A DNA stretch of 64,000 nt from Methanobacterium sp. UBA176 (GTDB lineage: Archaea; Methanobacteriota; Methanobacteria; Methanobacteriales; Methanobacteriaceae), in the NCBI GenBank assembly GCA_002505765.1, contig DAVZ01000071.1, forward strand, positions 13,505 to 77,504, given 5' to 3'. Both the position numbers and the translations under genes were made by a program. Below the pieces are notes generated by a model that saw only the letters and a list, made by a program, of their open reading frames with translations, was not told the origin of the DNA and did not search any database. The number at the start of each line of letters is the position of its first letter. The stretch's first letter is position 1. Below, piece by piece: positions 39,912 to 49,531 of this stretch.

Positions 39912-40916
39912 TTATCTAAATGGAATAGAATTTATCATTTTAAGACTTAAATTAAAGAGTTTTGATGTTGGAATTAATATGGGATAGATTTTCTGGTAAT
40001 TACATCCAAAACTTTTCTTTCTTTTATAATTAGAATTAGTTATATCAGAGGGAGTACTTCCCATACAAACTTTTTTAAATCCAAGCTTATCTGCTGTTTT
40101 AATAGCTTCCCACCACAGTAAATGAGGAATATGATATTGGGGCAGGTCACGATTAAATGCTAAATATCGCAAATATAGAGTTTCTTTTGAGGGGTCTAAA
40201 AAATTTATTGAACCTCCTGCAAAGAGGTCTTCTTTATGCAATATACTTATCTGTAAGTTATTCGGATAATAAAGGTTATATAAATCTATAAAATGAGAAT
40301 AGGGGAATTTTTTACCTTTTATATATTCCATATTTTTGATGTAATACTCATAAAATATTTTAAATTCTGCTACTGTATTTAATTCTTTGATTTGAAATCC
40401 ATCCTTTATCAAGCGGTTAATATATTTTCTCTGACCTCTTCTGGCTGAAAAAACCTCATTCCAAATTTTTTCGTGGTTTAATTTTTCTAGATCCAGGTTC
40501 ATAGTTCCTGTAGGGCTATATTCTATAAAGGAATTTTTTAAATTATTTATGAGTTCTTTACCTAAAAAATTAAATATTATATAAGACCAGGATTCTTTCT
40601 TTGCTACAGTTTTTAACTCTTTAATAATGAAATCTATCATAAGTGGATTGTTATCTTTTATAACTATATGATTATAATCTGATAGCGGTAAAGCGGTGAT
40701 TCCCTTAAATTTTTTCATTTCCGTCTCAAAAAAGGGGCATATAGCAACTGTCTGGTCACCATCTAAAATTAGGAAGTAATGGGAGTTATAACCCAGTGAC
40801 TCAATTACCTTTTTCCATTTGGTGGTGTGGAAAAATGTTCCTTTGCTCATTTTTTGGTTAAAATCTTCCCATAATCCAATATTAGCATCATTTAGCTTCT
40901 TGATACGAAAATCCAT
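39912..40916 (-). CDS. FemX/FemAB-like GNAT-fold transferase
   Basis: 334 aa from the ATG of MDFRIKKL, supported by AAGGTG about 10 nt upstream; in-frame ATGs up to 40994 lack sites. Motifs of the FemAB-related GNAT group are TFFHTTKWKKVIES near the start, ALPLSDYNH, GQRKYINRLIKDGF, AGGSINFLDP and YHIPHLLWWEAIKTADKLGFKKVCMG with YKRKKSFGC late. Bacterial relatives attach amino acids to cell-wall precursors using aminoacyl-tRNA. In a methanobacterium the target could be pseudomurein or the local glycan; this is inference. It forms a pair with the GNAT gene 2 nt downstream. Confidence 0.8.
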   Translation of the reverse strand: MDFRIKKLNDANIGLWEDFNQKMSKGTFFHTTKWKKVIESLGYNSHYFLILDGDQTVAICPFFETEMKKFKGITALPLSDYNHIVIKDNNPLMIDFIIKELKTVAKKESWSYIIFNFLGKELINNLKNSFIEYSPTGTMNLDLEKLNHEKIWNEVFSARRGQRKYINRLIKDGFQIKELNTVAEFKIFYEYYIKNMEYIKGKKFPYSHFIDLYNLYYPNNLQISILHKEDLFAGGSINFLDPSKETLYLRYLAFNRDLPQYHIPHLLWWEAIKTADKLGFKKVCMGSTPSDITNSNYKRKKSFGCNYQKIYPILIPTSKLFNLSLKMINSIPFR

Positions 40917-41185
40917 ATCTTTAAAACACCTTTTTGAACTATTCATATTCATAAATCTTTTATGATGTGTATTAATACTTAATAGATGATCCAAAATATT
41001 AATTAATAATAATATATAATATAGTATTATATAAATAAATATTTAATTTTTCCCCTGTTAAAAAGTGGAAAAAATTTAATAATAACTACTTAAAATGGTA
41101 AATAAGATTTGTAATTGATAATATGTCACAGTATATGATTGGATTTATAAATTAAGTTTAAAAGGGATAAATTTTGGGATTTAGG

Positions 41186-42175
41186 ATGTTAAAAAATAAT
41201 TTAGCAAAATATGCGGAGAAAATTCGTTTTTTTGACTATTATGGTAATCTGAGAAGAAAAATCACTAAATCCCAGGTTATAATTTTATTGTATCATAGAA
41301 TCGGGCCCATGAGTGATAAATGGAAATTCGACCCTTTAAACCCCCAGATTTTTGAAGAACAGATAAAATACTTCGTGGAAAACTTCGAAATAATTTCACT
41401 AAAACATCTAAACAGAATGATTCTTAATGGGGATATCCCAGAAAAAGCAGTAGCAATAACAATTGATGATGGATATAAAGATAATTATAAATTTGCTTAT
41501 CCAATACTAAAAAAATACAGTATACCAGCCACCATATTTCTTTCTACAGGTATTATTGATCAAAAAAAATTACTATGGGATGAAGAATTAAGTTATGTTT
41601 TACTTAATACAGACAAAGATTCTATTGATATAAAGGATATGGGTTTCTATAAACTGAATTCTGATGAAAATAGAATCAAAGCCAGTTTAGAAATTGCCAG
41701 AAAACTGGAAAAAATGGATAATAATGAAAAAGAATCAATGATGGAGAAAGTAATTGATCTATTGGGTGTAAATATTCCTGATAAGTTAGGTAAGCAAAAT
41801 ATCATTTCCTGGAATGAAATTAAAAGGATGAATGAAAAAGGGATTGATTTTGGAGCCCATACGGTTAATCATCCTATCTTAACCAGTATTGATATTGATG
41901 ATGCAAAATGGGAGGTATCAGAATCTAAAAACCGTATTGAAGAGGTTTTAGGGGTAGATGTTAATTCTTTTTCCTATCCCAATGGGGATTATAACGATAA
42001 GATATTATCTCTCGTGAAGGACGCTGGCTTTAATTCTTCAGTTTCAGTGGAGCCTGGATTTGTAAATAATTCAGTTGATGAGTTATATCAATTGAAAAGG
42101 ATTAATGGAACAACTAAAGATCTTCATGTGCTTAAATTGAGTTTATGTGGATTGTGGGGATTAAGGAATTTTTAA
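41186..42175 (+). CDS. Polysaccharide deacetylase (NodB-like)
   Basis: 329 aa from the ATG of MLKNN (GGGAT upstream; a TTG four codons earlier is less likely). The NodB motifs are present: VILLYHRIG, motif 1 AITIDDGYKDNY with the catalytic Asp-Asp, motif 2 GAHTVNHPIL with the two metal-binding His, and motif 3 SFSYPNGDY. It removes acetyl groups from an N-acetylated sugar polymer or lipid-linked sugar. No signal peptide or membrane helix is evident, so it may act inside the cell on a glycan precursor, fitting the cluster. Confidence 0.9.
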   Translation: MLKNNLAKYAEKIRFFDYYGNLRRKITKSQVIILLYHRIGPMSDKWKFDPLNPQIFEEQIKYFVENFEIISLKHLNRMILNGDIPEKAVAITIDDGYKDNYKFAYPILKKYSIPATIFLSTGIIDQKKLLWDEELSYVLLNTDKDSIDIKDMGFYKLNSDENRIKASLEIARKLEKMDNNEKESMMEKVIDLLGVNIPDKLGKQNIISWNEIKRMNEKGIDFGAHTVNHPILTSIDIDDAKWEVSESKNRIEEVLGVDVNSFSYPNGDYNDKILSLVKDAGFNSSVSVEPGFVNNSVDELYQLKRINGTTKDLHVLKLSLCGLWGLRNF

Positions 42176-42187
42176 TCAACCTTTTTT

Positions 42188-42763
42188 TTAGATATTAATT
42201 AAAATGTTAATCATTATGCTTGCAAAGATTATTAAAAGGGGTGTAATGAGAAAAATAGATATTTTTAGGAGTATGTCTAAGAATCTGTTATTTCTATTGC
42301 TTTCATTATAAACATAGCTGAAAAATAGAAGTATGGTCAGTACTCCTGCTATAAATGCTTCATTATTTGTAAGCAAACTGAAAAAATCGGGTAAATATAA
42401 AATGGAAGCTATGGTGGTGATGGAAATGATGAATATGATTAAATAATAGATGTATACTGTTTTAAATTCTTCTAATTTGATTTTTGGAAATTGGGGTAGA
42501 TTGATTGATTTGGTAAGGTTAATTTCAGGAAATTCAGGTGCATTGATTGAATTTAGGGAAAAATCAGGAATTTTTAAAACATTTTTAGGCAGGAATCTGG
42601 AAAAATTGATGGGTTTTTCTGATTCCTCTTCAAATAGAAATCCATAATGGAATTCACTGATTTTTAACTCTCCACCACATGCACAGGATTCAAAATCTTC
42701 CAGTGATTCACCTTCTTTTAATCTATAGTATCCCTTACACTTTTTGCAGATTATAACAGCCAT
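42188..42763 (-). CDS. Zinc-ribbon membrane protein of unknown function
   Basis: 191 aa. The N-terminus is a small zinc ribbon: CKKCKGYY, then CACGGEL after about 20 residues. A linker rich in Phe/Pro/Ile/Leu follows (about 60-100) and then three hydrophobic helices ([35 protein letters not shown] and [18 protein letters not shown]). The same ribbon type occurs inside the DUF1616 protein at 47204 (CENCRGHYKL, CQCGGNL). GGTG before the ATG sets the start. It is convergent with the deacetylase, only 12 nt apart. No family recognised. Confidence 0.75.
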   Translation of the reverse strand: MAVIICKKCKGYYRLKEGESLEDFESCACGGELKISEFHYGFLFEEESEKPINFSRFLPKNVLKIPDFSLNSINAPEFPEINLTKSINLPQFPKIKLEEFKTVYIYYLIIFIISITTIASILYLPDFFSLLTNNEAFIAGVLTILLFFSYVYNESNRNNRFLDILLKISIFLITPLLIIFASIMINILINI

Positions 42764-42942
42764 AGATACACCACAAATTATATAATAATTTAGGGCTTCC
42801 TACTATATTAAGTTATAGTATTACAATAATTTTTTCTTAAAATATTTAAAAAACAGATAGGGATGCATTCTATAAACAAATTAAAAAAATTTAATATAAA
42901 ATTAAACTGGATTAACTGAAACTAAAAATTATTAAAAAAAAT

Positions 42943-43953
42943 CTATTTGCTATTTTTCACTTTAAGCGGTTTCTGCATGCTCTTTAGTTCAGGATAATGT
43001 TCACTATCCTTAAAAAGGCTGCTATTAAGGTTCTGATTGAAGTGGGGGACAATGTTGTTGATCATCCTGGAGATGGAATGTAAAATAATACCTACAATGG
43101 CTAAAAACCCTCCAGCCATTGTTAAAAGTATGGCAAACATTGTTGGAGCCAGACTTGTAGATGCTGAAGGGGCGAAACCGGCATAAATTGTTGATTTGGC
43201 CACATAGTCTCCAAAGAACATCAGCCCCAAACTGATTCCAGCAATGCTGATTATCATACCAGGCACTGTAAAGTAGAATAGAGGTCTTCTGAATTCAATA
43301 TCGTTTAATATTCTCATCAAAACTAAAATACCATGACTCACCGGATTTTTGGTGGAGCCGTTTAGATCATATCTGACTCCAATTTCCACTTCCATAATTT
43401 TTAAACCCGCATCTGCTGCATCGGACAACATTTCACTTTCAATGCTAAAATCACTGGATTTAAATCTAAATACTGGAAATGTATGTCTTGCAAATGCTCT
43501 GAATCCGCTCTGACTATCGGTGATCTTAATTTTACTGCTTAAGTAAGTGGCCCTATCAAGTACCTTTTGACCAACACGCCTGTAAGATGGGGTGTTCTTA
43601 CCATTCCCATTAAGGTAGCGGCTTCCATTAACGATGTCTGCCTCCCCATTTAGTATTGGATTTATAAGCTTTGGAATTTCATCAGAATTGTGCTGACCAT
43701 CAGAATCAATAGTAACTATAATATCAGAATCTTCAGCAGCCATAAAACCTGTTTTTAATGCAGCACCTTTACCCTTATTGGTCTTATGGGAAATTACTTC
43801 GGCACCGGCGAGTCTGGCAATTTCTGAAGTATTATCGGCACTGCCATCATCAACCACTATTACCCTGTTTACATATTTTTTAGTTCCAAGTATCACGCTA
43901 CCGATGCTCAGTTCTTCATTATATGCTGGTATTATTGCGGTTACGATGGTCAT
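42943..43953 (-). CDS. Glycosyltransferase family 2, dolichyl-phosphate-sugar synthase type
   Basis: 336 aa. GT-A domain (about 1-220): IIPAYNEELSIGSVI, VVDDGSADNTSEIA, TIDSDGQHNSDEIPKL (the DxD-like motif), and SGFRAFAR. Then two or three membrane helices (FTVPGMIISIAGISLGLMFF and MFAILLTMAGGFLAIVGIIL). Such proteins make polyprenyl-phosphate sugars, the donors for GT-C enzymes outside the membrane, so it may feed the DUF2206 protein. CAGGTAA precedes the ATG. Confidence 0.9.
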   Translation of the reverse strand: MTIVTAIIPAYNEELSIGSVILGTKKYVNRVIVVDDGSADNTSEIARLAGAEVISHKTNKGKGAALKTGFMAAEDSDIIVTIDSDGQHNSDEIPKLINPILNGEADIVNGSRYLNGNGKNTPSYRRVGQKVLDRATYLSSKIKITDSQSGFRAFARHTFPVFRFKSSDFSIESEMLSDAADAGLKIMEVEIGVRYDLNGSTKNPVSHGILVLMRILNDIEFRRPLFYFTVPGMIISIAGISLGLMFFGDYVAKSTIYAGFAPSASTSLAPTMFAILLTMAGGFLAIVGIILHSISRMINNIVPHFNQNLNSSLFKDSEHYPELKSMQKPLKVKNSK

Positions 43954-44163
43954 AATATTACCTGATGATTCATTATAATAATTTTAGCGCAAAAATTATG
44001 ATTTATTTACCTCAGATTCTTAAATTAAAGTTAGATAGGTCTCTATATAAATCTTTTGTGTAATTTTAAAAGTGAATTCATTTTTGAAATTAAATTATAA
44101 TAATCAAATGCTAATTAAAGATTTTTTATACTGATATAAAAAAGACTAACTTAAAATTGTATG

Positions 44164-45369
44164 TTAAAAAACTACGAAGGGCATCACTAAAAAGAGTACT
44201 GAATTAGAAATTCCGTGTGATAGGGTAATACCGAACAAACTGTTTGTCCTCTGGAACATGTATCCATAGAACATAGACACGCTGAATACGAATAAAAGGT
44301 CTAAAACGAAAATCCAGCCAATATGCATGGATGTAAACAACAATGAAGTAAATATAAGGCCGAAAAAGCTACCAAAAAGGTTTTCAGCATTTTTCTGGAT
44401 TATTCCCCTGAAAAGGAGTTCTTCAGCTAAACCGGTTGAAATTAACAATATGGTTCCTGCAATTAAAACTGTTTCCAGGCTAAAATAGGGTATAAGGGGT
44501 TTTGGATGCAATATTTGATACTCTATAAATCCAAGTAATAATCCTGAAAGTCCAATAGCAAGTTGTACAGGAATATTTCCCAGTGTCAAACCCAGTTTCC
44601 TTCTGCTGATATTTTGAGCCCTTGCAATAGTAAATGTAGCTGCAAATAGGGGAATAGAAATTATTGGAAACCAGTAAAGAGCAGGGGTCTGCATTATAGG
44701 TATGGTAAGTCCGATTATCCTTATCATGGGTACTGCCATCATGGACAGTAAAAGAATGGAAAAATTATAGGAACTATCAAGTGATGCGTGGACTAAAAGA
44801 AGAATAAGCACCATAACATGGATTATAAGTCCTGCTTCCATGCTGTAGTAGGTTATAACGAGTTCAGCAACACAGATAAGAATTAGATATGTTGATAGAA
44901 ACAATAAATGCTTCTTATTTATTTTTTGAGAGGATTTTTTTTCTTCAATGGAAATAATTGATCGTTTAATTTCCTCCTCCTTTTCTGTATTTCTTATTTT
45001 TTGAAATGATTGGAGGGATTTTTTATAGTCTATCAGGGCATCTTCAAGGGCATCATGGGCTTCGTAGGTACTGGCAATTAGTTTTGATAAAATTCCTATC
45101 TTTTCATGGTCATTGGCTTTTTGAAATTTATTTAAAGCTTTTTCATAGTATGTTCGAGATTCAGGGTAATTTCCCTCCATCTCATGGAGTATTCCAATTC
45201 CACTCAGGGCATAACCTTCACCAACAGGGTCTCTTGCTTTCTTATAATATTTAAGCGATGTTCTGTAGTTGTGTTCAGCTTCTTCTAAATTTTTTATAGC
45301 TGAAAATTCATCGCCTGTTTTTAATAGTTGATCAGCAATGAATTGATATTTAACTGGCTTTTTCATCAT
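44164..45369 (-). CDS. TPR-repeat protein fused to a CPBP intramembrane protease
   Basis: 401 aa from the ATG preceded by AGGGATC; a longer frame upstream lacks a site. Residues about 5-150 hold three or four tetratricopeptide repeats (AEHNYRTSLKYYKKARDPVG, GNYPESRTYYEKALNKFQKA). The rest has about eight membrane helices with the CPBP (CAAX protease/bacteriocin-processing) motifs: EELLFRG, then FTSLLFTSMHIG with His, and LSHGISNSVLF with His/Asn. The active residues are intact. The TPR part probably recruits a partner in the cytosol. Substrate unknown. Confidence 0.87.
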   Translation of the reverse strand: MMKKPVKYQFIADQLLKTGDEFSAIKNLEEAEHNYRTSLKYYKKARDPVGEGYALSGIGILHEMEGNYPESRTYYEKALNKFQKANDHEKIGILSKLIASTYEAHDALEDALIDYKKSLQSFQKIRNTEKEEEIKRSIISIEEKKSSQKINKKHLLFLSTYLILICVAELVITYYSMEAGLIIHVMVLILLLVHASLDSSYNFSILLLSMMAVPMIRIIGLTIPIMQTPALYWFPIISIPLFAATFTIARAQNISRRKLGLTLGNIPVQLAIGLSGLLLGFIEYQILHPKPLIPYFSLETVLIAGTILLISTGLAEELLFRGIIQKNAENLFGSFFGLIFTSLLFTSMHIGWIFVLDLLFVFSVSMFYGYMFQRTNSLFGITLSHGISNSVLFLVMPFVVF

Positions 45370-45439
45370 TATGATCCCTGAATTAAATTTTAAAAAGATT
45401 TTCACCAATTCGCCTGAATTATCTAATTATAATTTATAT

Positions 45440-46045
45440 TCACATATAAATAATGTCCTTATTTCTTTTGGCCTTATTTTTTTCACCGTTTGGATAATAT
45501 ATGAAATCCATGGTAAGCACAATTCTATCGTCGTTTTTAATTTTAAAGGTTCCTTCCCAGTCGGTCATAGGGCCGTCTATTTTGAATGTGCCGGGTATTG
45601 CCCCATTTTCACTGGAAAAAGTGCCTTTACCAGTCCAGACAGCGCAGCTCATGTTGAAATTTCCTGAATACCTGGTTTCAAACATTGCTTTCCTTAAATC
45701 ACCATTTATAAGAGCCAGAATTGTATTTGGAGTAACTTCAATACTTTTTAATCTTCCTGTGCCTTTAAGACCGTCACTTGTATAATCAAGGGGGCTTTCA
45801 GCCTTTTCAGCGCCTGGAAGTTTTATCATGAAGGTGAAATCACGCCCTACACCATTAATTTTATAGTAACCACCTAAAGAACCTCCTTTATCAGATATTG
45901 GCGGTATCCATATGCTGGAGGTATAATTATAGGTTAATTGGTCAAATACGATCTCTTCCAGATTATTCTGGGTTAATTCATAAATTATAAACCCGGAGAT
46001 TAGAATAAATGCTGCCAGTACAGGTATTATAATCTTATTTTCCAT
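45440..46045 (-). CDS. Membrane-anchored extracellular protein of unknown function
   Basis: 201 aa. One N-terminal hydrophobic segment (IIIPVLAAFILISGFIIYEL) anchors or exports it; the remainder is beta-rich and outside, with many Gly/Thr (GGYYKINGVGRDFTFMIKL, GTFKIDGPMTDWEGTFKIKN), suggesting a lipocalin-like or jelly-roll barrel. GGTGATTTTTA before the ATG is a good ribosome binding site. No family recognised. It is on the same strand as 46088 with a 42-bp gap, so it is probably the last gene of that small operon. Confidence 0.72.
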   Translation of the reverse strand: MENKIIIPVLAAFILISGFIIYELTQNNLEEIVFDQLTYNYTSSIWIPPISDKGGSLGGYYKINGVGRDFTFMIKLPGAEKAESPLDYTSDGLKGTGRLKSIEVTPNTILALINGDLRKAMFETRYSGNFNMSCAVWTGKGTFSSENGAIPGTFKIDGPMTDWEGTFKIKNDDRIVLTMDFIYYPNGEKNKAKRNKDIIYM

Positions 46046-46087
46046 TAAAAATCACCGAAAAAAGAAAAAAAATGAGGTTATTTATAC

Positions 46088-46759
46088 TCAAATTATCTGT
46101 GCTATTCGCTCGCAGAGTTCTGGTGGGAATACTATTGTTAGGGTTACTTTTCCATTTTGGTCTACTGTAAGAATTTCTTCTTCATAGAGGGGTATGTTCT
46201 CGTCATAGTCAATGAATCCCTGTAATTTATGTAATTTGTTAATATCATCTGCAGTGAATATTGTGTCACTTTTTATTTCCCGTGGAAGTTGGTTTACTGG
46301 TAATCCAGCATAGAATATCTCAAGTTTTTCGTCGTTAGGTCCTGGAAACTGTGTGTTGGACCATCCCTGCATGGTAAGATTCAGGTCACCTGTTCCTCCA
46401 GCGGCTGGGTTTAAAAGCCATTTCCATGCTAAAATCCTTATTGTGGTCCCTGCAGGTAGTTGCCTGTTTCCATATCCAGCAAGCTTACTTAAATCCATAA
46501 CAATTCTTCCATTTTGAGGTTTTAAGTAAAGTTCTGAATAGAATGTTTTGGTTTTCCCATTTTTCATGGTCACATTCTCAAGAACCACATCCATATGCAG
46601 CCATGTGGTTCCATTGTTATAGAAAGCAAGTTTTGTACCTTTATAGTCTGCAGCGGTAACAGGGGTTTGAGTATTATTAAATGTGGTCAAGGCAAATGCA
46701 CCAACAACTATTAAAGCTACCAGTGCAACAATAACTATTATCCTATTCCATAAAACCAT
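46088..46759 (-). CDS. Secreted or membrane-anchored protein of unknown function
   Basis: 223 aa. N-terminal hydrophobic segment (IIVIVALVALIVVGAFAL), then an extracellular domain starting with AADYKGTKLAFYNNGTTWLH that looks like a beta sandwich (VVLENVTMKNGKTKTFY, GDLNLTMQGWSNTQFPG). No metal or catalytic motif is recognised. AGGAGGAGT before the ATG is a strong site. It lies 10 nt after the small two-helix protein gene, so the two are co-transcribed and the products probably work together at the membrane. Confidence 0.72.
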   Translation of the reverse strand: MVLWNRIIVIVALVALIVVGAFALTTFNNTQTPVTAADYKGTKLAFYNNGTTWLHMDVVLENVTMKNGKTKTFYSELYLKPQNGRIVMDLSKLAGYGNRQLPAGTTIRILAWKWLLNPAAGGTGDLNLTMQGWSNTQFPGPNDEKLEIFYAGLPVNQLPREIKSDTIFTADDINKLHKLQGFIDYDENIPLYEEEILTVDQNGKVTLTIVFPPELCERIAQII

Positions 46760-46769
46760 AATACTCCTC

Positions 46770-47006
46770 CTAAATCAAGGTCACCACTTTATAAGCTACG
46801 ATAGCTGTAAATACAATTAATAATGGTACTATTGCAACGTTTGATCCGCTAACAAATGATTTCATACGCTTGTTTTTATCCGCCTCTGAACTTAAGATCT
46901 CTTTAATGGCTAAAAATGCAATCAATGAAATTACTGCTATAATACTGTACGCCATAACCTGAGCAGTAGTAACAGTTGTTGTAGTTGTGGTTACAGTTGA
47001 GATCAT
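46770..47006 (-). CDS. Small two-helix membrane protein of unknown function
   Basis: 78 aa from the ATG of MISTVTTT, placed 10 nt after a GGAGGT site. It has a threonine-rich N-terminus, then two hydrophobic helices (MAYSIIAVISLIAFLAI and VAIVPLLIVFTAIVAYKVV) around a charged loop (SSEADKNKRMKS). First gene of the operon 47006-46088(-45440). A TATA-like element (about 47045-47054) and the palindrome at 47078 precede it. Function unknown. Confidence 0.7.
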   Translation of the reverse strand: MISTVTTTTTTVTTAQVMAYSIIAVISLIAFLAIKEILSSEADKNKRMKSFVSGSNVAIVPLLIVFTAIVAYKVVTLI

Positions 47007-47077
47007 TTTTATAAATACCTCCATCAATATGTTAAATAGCTCAATGTATATAAGTTTTGCTATTTTTAAATAAATTT

Positions 47078-47093
47078 TGTGATTCTATTCACG
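47078..47093. promoter_or_regulatory. Near-perfect TGTGA-TTCTAT-TCACG palindrome
   Basis: One mismatch from the TGTGA-N6-TCACA sites near 61.5-62 kb. It lies about 25 bp upstream of the TATA-like ATATAC/GTATAT element serving the operon that starts at 47006, a position suited to activation. Confidence 0.45.
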
Positions 47094-47203
47094 TTTTAAA
47101 TGGGAATTAAAATATTTCACTGTTATTGTTCTTAAATAAACTCTTATATTCTATTTATATTGCTTAATAATATTTTTATTGTTATTCATAAAGTGTTATG
47201 TGT

Positions 47204-49009
47204 TCATTTTATATTTATCCATAGGTGAAGTGACCTGTATACGGTTTTATTATCGGGGAGTTTGTACAAAAGAAATTCCATCTTCTTTTTTTGTCCTGAT
47301 CTTGCAGCATAAAATGTAAACGGTTCCTCCCACTTACCTTTATTTTCTAAGGTAACATTTTCTTCTTTAAGGATTATGTTATTTAATTTCACAACCACTT
47401 TGTAGTTGATTTTTGAATATTCATGGTTCACGATTCCAATTTTAACGGTTCCAGTCTGGCCCACTGTTAAATTGGTTGGATAATCACTGGCCTTACCGCC
47501 AGGGCCAAGAATATAGAATTCAGTGAATTTTTCACCCTGTTTAGGGGTTACAATTACATAGATAGTCATGGAAATAGCCAGAATTATGGATAAAACCAGT
47601 AAAACTGATAAAATCCGGTCTAACTTTGATTCTCTTTTGAATCCTTTGATTAAATTGTTTAAATGATATCTGAATCTGTAACTGAGTCTTTCATCTTCAG
47701 GAATTTTTAATCTCCTAAAAAAAGCAATAATACACATTAGAATAGTGAAAATAGATAAGGATATTAAAATTGGGGCTAATCTAATACCAAATGGGGTGTA
47801 ATTTAACAGTAAACCTATAAGGGGAGTAACCGATATACTCAATCCAAAACTTAATGCTAAACGTTCAATATTATCCAGATCATCTTTTTTTGGAAATAGA
47901 GCTGCAATCAGGGAATAACCTGGCAGAAACAGTATGAAAATAAGTCCAAGAATGATTCTAAAGGGGGTATCATTTAATATGGGCACCATTACAAAAATCA
48001 CGCATAGAACTGTGGCCAGGAATACAGTTAAAATGTCCCATGGTAAAAATAATTTTTTGGAAGGTTTTTTAAAGTAATCTTTTTTAGAAACTTCTCTAAT
48101 TGTTTCTTTAGAAGATCTCATCCTGAAGATAAATGAAAACATCATCAATGAGACTGTAATGATGGATATGGCCATAATGGGGATGATTGATTTTATTCCC
48201 AGGCTTAAAAAACCTGATAAAAGGATGATTAATAAACTTAATATGATACTTAAAGAAACACGCCTGATTATGCTTATAGTTATATCTAAAGGAAATATAA
48301 CCATTGAAAGAGAATAACCAGATAAGAAGAAGATTAATATACTTACAAGGGTCATTCTTACAATGGAATTTTCTAAAGAGGGAACGCTAACAGTTAGAAT
48401 GCTTAAGAAGGTGATGAGGATCACAAGTAAAACATCTCTGTATTCAAATGGGGGGAGGCTTATATCTGGTTTTAATATTTTTTTCCCCAGATTGTCTGGT
48501 TCTATATCCTTTTTCAGCTTGTTTTGATCGGATTTAACATATCTAAGATTACCACCACACTGGCAGTGTTTAAAATCTTCTGGAAACTCTCCCCTTCCCA
48601 GTTTGTAGTGTCCTCTACAATTTTCACAGACCAGATACCCATCAGATTTATCTGATTTTCTTCTTTTGATATGTGTAATCGTTCCCATTAAAACTGTAAT
48701 GATCACCAATACTGTGAAAAATAAATTATAAGAGAATTTAGATGCACTAAAAACTGATATTAAACTGAAAAATATTGTAATTGCTGTGCTTAAAATTATA
48801 CCAAATAAAATTCGTTTTTTTAAGCCAAAGCTTTCTTTAAGAGGATACAAAACAGTTATTAAGGCATATCCGGGCAATATAAATAGTAAAAGTGTGGCGG
48901 GAACGACCCTTAATGGAAATTCATTCAAAGGGGGAACAAAAATGCATAAAATAGAAATTATTGATAGTAAAATTACCATTAAGATGTCTCTATTTTGTAA
49001 CTGCTTCAT
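47204..49009 (-). CDS. Membrane protein with three DUF1616-like repeats and a zinc ribbon
   Basis: 601 aa. Three homologous four-helix blocks each contain the pattern P-x-R followed by L-x-LPGY or LSGY and LFP/IFP: RVVPATLLLFILPGYALI (about 35), RMTLVSILIFFLSGYSLS (about 220) and RIILGLIFILFLPGYSLI (about 355). A zinc ribbon (CENCRGHYKL, CQCGGNL) lies between blocks one and two. A last helix and an extracellular domain with TVGQTGTVKIGIVNHEYSKINY follow, as in DUF1616 C-termini. Archaeal DUF1616 proteins normally have one such block. Function unknown; surface assembly is possible. Confidence 0.8.
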   Translation of the reverse strand: MKQLQNRDILMVILLSIISILCIFVPPLNEFPLRVVPATLLLFILPGYALITVLYPLKESFGLKKRILFGIILSTAITIFFSLISVFSASKFSYNLFFTVLVIITVLMGTITHIKRRKSDKSDGYLVCENCRGHYKLGRGEFPEDFKHCQCGGNLRYVKSDQNKLKKDIEPDNLGKKILKPDISLPPFEYRDVLLVILITFLSILTVSVPSLENSIVRMTLVSILIFFLSGYSLSMVIFPLDITISIIRRVSLSIILSLLIILLSGFLSLGIKSIIPIMAISIITVSLMMFSFIFRMRSSKETIREVSKKDYFKKPSKKLFLPWDILTVFLATVLCVIFVMVPILNDTPFRIILGLIFILFLPGYSLIAALFPKKDDLDNIERLALSFGLSISVTPLIGLLLNYTPFGIRLAPILISLSIFTILMCIIAFFRRLKIPEDERLSYRFRYHLNNLIKGFKRESKLDRILSVLLVLSIILAISMTIYVIVTPKQGEKFTEFYILGPGGKASDYPTNLTVGQTGTVKIGIVNHEYSKINYKVVVKLNNIILKEENVTLENKGKWEEPFTFYAARSGQKKKMEFLLYKLPDNKTVYRSLHLWINIK

Positions 49010-49209
49010 TATTGGGGCCTCGGCGATGATACTTGTATTTTTCGATAATAAGAATAACTGTATATAATTTGATTAATTTTTTATAACAATCTTATATAAA
49101 AATGATTAATACGAAAAAATATATCTGAATCAGGTTTATCTGTAAATTCATTTTAAATATGATAGATTTCTAAATATAATAAAAATGTTTATTATAATGG
49201 AGATACTTT

Positions 49210-49500
49210 ATGGAAAAATTATCAACTTCAACTGTAATTAAAGTCACCAGAGAAGCGGTTCACTGTGATGTGGAAGACGAAGTGGTGATTTTAAGCATGA
49301 AAGATGGAGTTTATTATGGGCTGAATCCTGTTGGGGCATTTATCTGGAATCAGATACAGGAGCCAAAGAGGGTAGATGAAATATGTGATTTAATAATGGG
49401 CGAATTTGATGTGGGTAGAGAAGAATGTGAGGCAGATTTAATGGAACTGCTCAATGAATTACAGGAAAAAAACCTTATTGAGATTGAGGAAAGTTTCTAA
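49210..49500 (+). CDS. PqqD-like leader-recognition protein, lasso B1
   Basis: 96 aa, the usual size of a stand-alone RiPP recognition element. The winged-helix pattern VVILSMKDGVYYGLNPVGAFIWNQI, then VDEICDLIMGEFDV, DLMELLNELQEKNLI is the standard PqqD/lasso B1 profile. In lasso pathways B1 binds the leader of the precursor peptide and presents it to the B2 protease, which is encoded 31 nt downstream. GGAGAT 6 nt before the ATG sets the start, and a TATA-like AAATATAATA (about 49175) gives a short leader. First gene of the lasso locus. Confidence 0.85.
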   Translation: MEKLSTSTVIKVTREAVHCDVEDEVVILSMKDGVYYGLNPVGAFIWNQIQEPKRVDEICDLIMGEFDVGREECEADLMELLNELQEKNLIEIEESF

Positions 49501-49531
49501 ACCACTAAATCAAAAAGATTTTGAGGTATTT

